A DNA stretch of 57,295 nt from Chloroflexota bacterium (GTDB lineage Bacteria > Chloroflexota > Anaerolineae > Promineifilales > Promineifilaceae), in contig JAAEOP010000439.1 in the NCBI GenBank assembly GCA_024223125.1, forward strand, positions 1 to 57,295, given 5' to 3'. Below the pieces are notes generated by a model. It was not told the origin of the DNA and made no database searches. It worked only from the letters and a program-made list of their open reading frames with translations. The position numbers were made by a program, and so were the translations under genes. This document shows positions 57,108 through 57,295 of this stretch, piece by piece (position 1 is the stretch's first letter; every line of letters starts with the position of its first letter).

Positions 57108-57295
57108 GAATTGACGCCCCATACCGTCAAGCATAAAATGTATTTATGAATTCACAGCAATTCCCGTAGCTAATCAATTTGTCCCCCCGAAAGAAAGGAG
57201 GGGGTAGGTGGTCGCCATTTTTGACCTCAAAAAGAGAAAAACTAGGTCATGAAATGAAGCCAAAATCAGCTTACCTCCAGCCATAGGCAAGCGCC
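57108..57295. other. Window end, no gene recognised
   Basis: Non-coding. A CCCCCC / GGGGG run pair at about 57183-57206 could form a weak GC hairpin. No start codon with Shine-Dalgarno or RNA gene is seen before the window ends. Confidence 0.35.

Noticed and set aside
1..57295. tRNA or rRNA genes
   Set aside because: No cloverleaf with a T-loop GTTCGANTC word and acceptor stem, nor conserved rRNA segments, was recognised on either strand by eye.

Overview
The window looks like a chromosomal segment of a free-living Chloroflexota bacterium (Anaerolineae-like). This is inferred from gene content: a FadN-type beta-oxidation fusion next to a thiolase and acyl-CoA dehydrogenases, many DUF35/thiolase-fold genes, a large BTAD-AAA-TPR regulator, a secreted protein ending in IYLPLVVR, and mid-range GC. 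No rRNA, tRNA, CRISPR array, phage or plasmid module was seen.

Layout. 1-3 kb: a catabolic operon (CaiB/BaiF CoA-transferase tail, MaoC hydratase, RraA-like aldolase, split UxaA/SuyAB-like lyase), then a repeat-rich gap with a thiolase tail fragment. 3.8-8.1 kb: a surface polysaccharide cluster (UDP-xylose synthase, O-antigen polymerase/ligase, GtrA, GT4). 8.4-13.6 kb: an AAA ATPase, a Zn/Mn ABC transporter with a Fur-family regulator, and a PLD protein operon. 13.7-23.7 kb (minus strand): folK, tetR, folP, two acyl-CoA dehydrogenases, FadN and FadA, interrupted by a broken nuclease and a broken PIN toxin-antitoxin pair. 23.7-37.7 kb: a mixture of an ABC permease, membrane and secreted proteins, a DUF255 protein, an HD hydrolase, an MFS transporter, an Flp pilin, regulators and an HtrA-like protease. 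37.7-50.8 kb: an acyl-CoA/beta-keto-acid catabolic island with two TetR-like operators or regulators, acyl-CoA dehydrogenases, enoyl-CoA hydratases, a BKACE enzyme, two thiolase-fold proteins and two DUF35 proteins, but also several decayed genes. 50.8-57.3 kb: a secreted protein, a SARP-type regulator, an OmpR-like regulator and a YitT membrane protein.

The most unusual signals are not genes. (1) The palindrome ACGGCCGT is scattered through genes on both strands; I counted about 75 copies by hand where about one is expected, resembling cyanobacterial HIP1. (2) Nearly twenty short hairpin loci are made of imperfect 7-bp tandem repeats followed by their own complement. The 7-bp word differs from locus to locus while the heptad period persists; the repeats sit at gene boundaries and even in frame inside genes. 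(3) A family of roughly 95-bp MITE-like elements with GTAAC ends makes 8-bp target duplications. A different 133-bp element has disrupted a PIN toxin gene and left a TA duplication. Together these suggest a genome under heavy bombardment by small palindromic elements.
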